NCBI GenBank assembly: GCA_020850735.1
Contig: JADZEE010000009.1
Coordinates: 1-64,000, forward strand
Direction: 5' to 3'
Source of the DNA: Gammaproteobacteria bacterium
GTDB taxonomy: Bacteria > Pseudomonadota > Gammaproteobacteria > JADZEE01
Length of the DNA stretch: 64,000 bases
Position 1 is the first letter of the stretch, and each line of letters opens with the position of its first letter. Shown piece by piece: positions 62,414 through 64,000 of the stretch. The translations under genes and the position numbers were made by a program. The notes under the pieces were generated by a model. The model made no database searches and was not told the DNA's origin. It worked only from the letters and a program-made list of their open reading frames with translations.

Positions 62414-63721
62414 TCAGATCGTGGGCTCGGACCGCGGGCTGCGACGGCCCGGGCGGCGCCGGCCGCCACCACGGCCGTCGCCCGGGCCGCCCCCGTCGCG
62501 CCGCCGCGGAACGCGGTCGTCGCGCTCGATCCGGGCCGCGGGCGCAGGCTTGACCAGCATTTCGTCGCTGAGCGACAGGGTCGGGATACGGTGACCGATG
62601 AGTTCCTCTATCTCGGCCAGGGAAAACACGAACTGCTCACACGCGAACGAGATTGCGTCGCCGGTCTCGCCGGCACGGGCGGTGCGGCCGATCCGATGCA
62701 CGTAGTCCTCGGCGTTCTGCGGCAGGTCGAAATTGATGACGTGACTGACCCCGGGAATGTGCAGTCCGCGCGCAGCGACGTCGGTGGCCACCAGTATCGG
62801 CAGTTCGCCGGTGGCGAACTGGTGAATGAGCTTCTGGCGCTTTTTCTGCAGCACGTCGCCGGTCAGGCGGGCGGCCTCGAAACCGTTGCCGCACAGCACC
62901 GCCTCCACCTGCTCCGCGCCGCGGCGCGTATTGACGAAAATGAGCGTGCGGGTCGGCGCCTCGCGCTGCAGCACACCGATGAGCAACGGGAACTTCTCGC
63001 GGCTCTCGACGTGATAGAGAAGCTGCGTGACCTTGTCGACCGTGACCTTGTCCGGCTCGATTTCGATAGCCTCGGCGTTGTTCATGTGCTCGTAGGCGAG
63101 CTCGTGTACGCGCAGGCTGAGCGTCGCGGAGAACAGCATGTTCAGCCGTTCCGTCGCCTTGGGCATGCGCCGCAGCAGGAAACGGATATCCTTGATGAAA
63201 CCGAGGTCGAACATGCGGTCGGCCTCGTCGAGGACAAGGACCTCGATGGACTTCAAATCGAAGATGCGCTGCTTGAAATAGTCGATGATGCGCCCGGGCG
63301 TGCCGATGAGCACATCGACCCCGTCGGCAATGGCGTCGCGCTGCTTGTCGTAGTCCACGCCACCGTACACGAGCGCAAATTTCAGCTCGGTATGCCCACC
63401 CAGGCTCAACGCGTCCTTGTGGATCTGGATCGCGAGCTCGCGCGTCGGGGCGAGCACGATGGCGCGCGGGTCGTTCGGCCGGCGGCGCTCGTCGGCGGGT
63501 CTGGACAGCAGGTGCTGCATGATCGCGAGCAGGAACGCGGCGGTTTTGCCGGTGCCGGTCTGGGCCTGTCCGGCGACGTCCCGGCCGGCGAGCGCGAGCG
63601 GCAGGGCCGCGGCCTGGATAGGGGTGCAGTGAGTGAAGCCGACGCGGCTCAGACCCTCGATCAGCACCGGGAGCAGAGGCAGGTCCGTAAAGGGGGTGTT
63701 CGTGACAAGGTCTTGTTGCAT
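62414..63721 (-). CDS. rhlB: DEAD-box RNA helicase RhlB
   Basis: 435-aa ATP-dependent RNA helicase associated with the RNA degradosome. Q motif FTHCTPIQAAALPLAL, Walker A AQTGTGKTAAF, DEAD box VLDEADRMFDLGF, SATLS and HRIGRTARAGETG are all present. The C-terminal tail is Arg/Gly rich. ATG 63721 fits the family; the 40-residue ORF-track extension is rejected. Divergent from trxA as in E. coli, which is the reason for choosing RhlB. A TATCCT box about 10 bp upstream suggests a very short leader. Confidence 0.92.
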   Translation of the reverse strand: MQQDLVTNTPFTDLPLLPVLIEGLSRVGFTHCTPIQAAALPLALAGRDVAGQAQTGTGKTAAFLLAIMQHLLSRPADERRRPNDPRAIVLAPTRELAIQIHKDALSLGGHTELKFALVYGGVDYDKQRDAIADGVDVLIGTPGRIIDYFKQRIFDLKSIEVLVLDEADRMFDLGFIKDIRFLLRRMPKATERLNMLFSATLSLRVHELAYEHMNNAEAIEIEPDKVTVDKVTQLLYHVESREKFPLLIGVLQREAPTRTLIFVNTRRGAEQVEAVLCGNGFEAARLTGDVLQKKRQKLIHQFATGELPILVATDVAARGLHIPGVSHVINFDLPQNAEDYVHRIGRTARAGETGDAISFACEQFVFSLAEIEELIGHRIPTLSLSDEMLVKPAPAARIERDDRVPRRRDGGGPGDGRGGGRRRPGRRSPRSEPTI

Positions 63722-63862
63722 CAGGGGAACAGGATAGCGCAATTTCGCCCCGGTGACGCGTACTCGCCCGGCGGGGGTCGCTACGGCAGGCTTGCAAACG
63801 CGCGCCGGTTCGGCCGAGAATGGCCTCGATTTTTCCGTCAAGTCGCGGGAGCCCGGCGTTAA

Positions 63863-64000
63863 ATGAGTGATTCCATCATGTACATCACGGACGATTCATT
63901 CGAAGAAGACGTCCTCAAGTCCAATGTGCCGGTCCTGGTGGACTACTGGGCTGAATGGTGCGGTCCGTGCAAGATGATCGCTCCCATCCTCGACGAGGTC
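63863..64000 (+). CDS. trxA: Thioredoxin 1 (truncated by window edge)
   Basis: First 46 codons of thioredoxin: [20 protein letters not shown] then [20 protein letters not shown], with the redox-active WCGPC intact. General disulfide reductase of the cytoplasm. The gene runs off the right edge. In E. coli trxA is followed by rho, divergent from rhlB, and the same is expected here but not visible. Confidence 0.97.
   Translation, partial: MSDSIMYITDDSFEEDVLKSNVPVLVDYWAEWCGPCKMIAPILDEV

Overview
The window is a stretch of chromosome from a GC-rich gammaproteobacterium (roughly two thirds G+C by eye). The assignment rests on gene order as well as gene content. tyrS - M23 peptidase - anmK/erpA - argC lies beside a ribosomal operon. 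mnmG-rsmG-parA-parB-atpIBEFHAGDC-glmU, glyQS-gmhB-plsC, glnA-ntrBC, lptM-lysA and rhlB/trxA are all gammaproteobacterial arrangements. FabA, a beta-type glycyl-tRNA synthetase and RhlB fit the same group. The closest order cannot be fixed from sequence alone; a Chromatiales/Ectothiorhodospiraceae-like lineage is a reasonable guess and no more. No prophage, large transposon, CRISPR array or tRNA gene was seen.

Layout. 1-700: the 5' part of a 16S rRNA gene on the minus strand, with its leader boxA and a strong promoter. 725-7405: tyrS, a divergent envelope peptidase and anmK, then a minus-strand operon argC - membrane coiled-coil protein - bactofilin - erpA, preceded by a leader with a promoter and an intrinsic terminator. 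7.6-12.5 kb: DUF4126 protein, hemJ, a repeat element, rubredoxin, thiD-thiE-hemL and fabA. 12.6-17.4 kb: a PhoPQ-like two-component pair with a PepSY protein, a nitrilase-family amidase, a class-I glutamine amidotransferase-like hydrolase and RraA. 17.4-30.4 kb: glmU, the complete ATP synthase operon, parBA, rsmG and mnmG, all on the minus strand. 30.5-38.9 kb: a lipoprotein alkaline phosphatase, gamma-carbonic anhydrase, M20 peptidase and a Gld-type ABC system whose permease gene carries an in-frame TAG. 39-44.6 kb: a response regulator with GGDEF and EAL domains, overlapped by a hybrid histidine kinase with an HPt domain. 44.7-51.9 kb: glyQS, gmhB, plsC and a tungstate-type ABC importer tupABC. 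52-58.3 kb: a PagL-like outer-membrane protein, an ArsM-like methyltransferase paired with a sterol-desaturase-family protein, hemB and ntrBC. 58.5-64 kb: a DUF4124 protein, glnA, a second copy of the repeat, lysA-lptM, rhlB and the start of trxA.

How the genes work together. Most of the window is core physiology: translation (rRNA, TyrRS, GlyRS), oxidative phosphorylation, chromosome partition, tetrapyrrole synthesis (hemL, hemB, hemJ), thiamin, peptidoglycan and LPS precursors (anmK, glmU, gmhB, lptM, lysA) and nitrogen assimilation. The nitrogen block is tied together at DNA level: a sigma-54-like promoter and a probable NtrC site precede glnA, and a perfect NtrC palindrome lies just upstream of ntrB.

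Least ordinary observations. (1) A short (about 160-170 bp) repeat with TGTGAAAC/GTTTCACA terminal inverted repeats and a GCGA-loop hairpin occurs twice, 52 kb apart, each time a few bases beyond the stop codon of a minus-strand gene. One copy is bracketed by a 10-bp direct repeat. (2) A single in-frame amber codon cuts the last helix off the ABC-2 permease. (3) There is a terminator-bearing leader upstream of argC. (4) Several -10 boxes sit so close to start codons that leaderless or near-leaderless mRNAs are likely.
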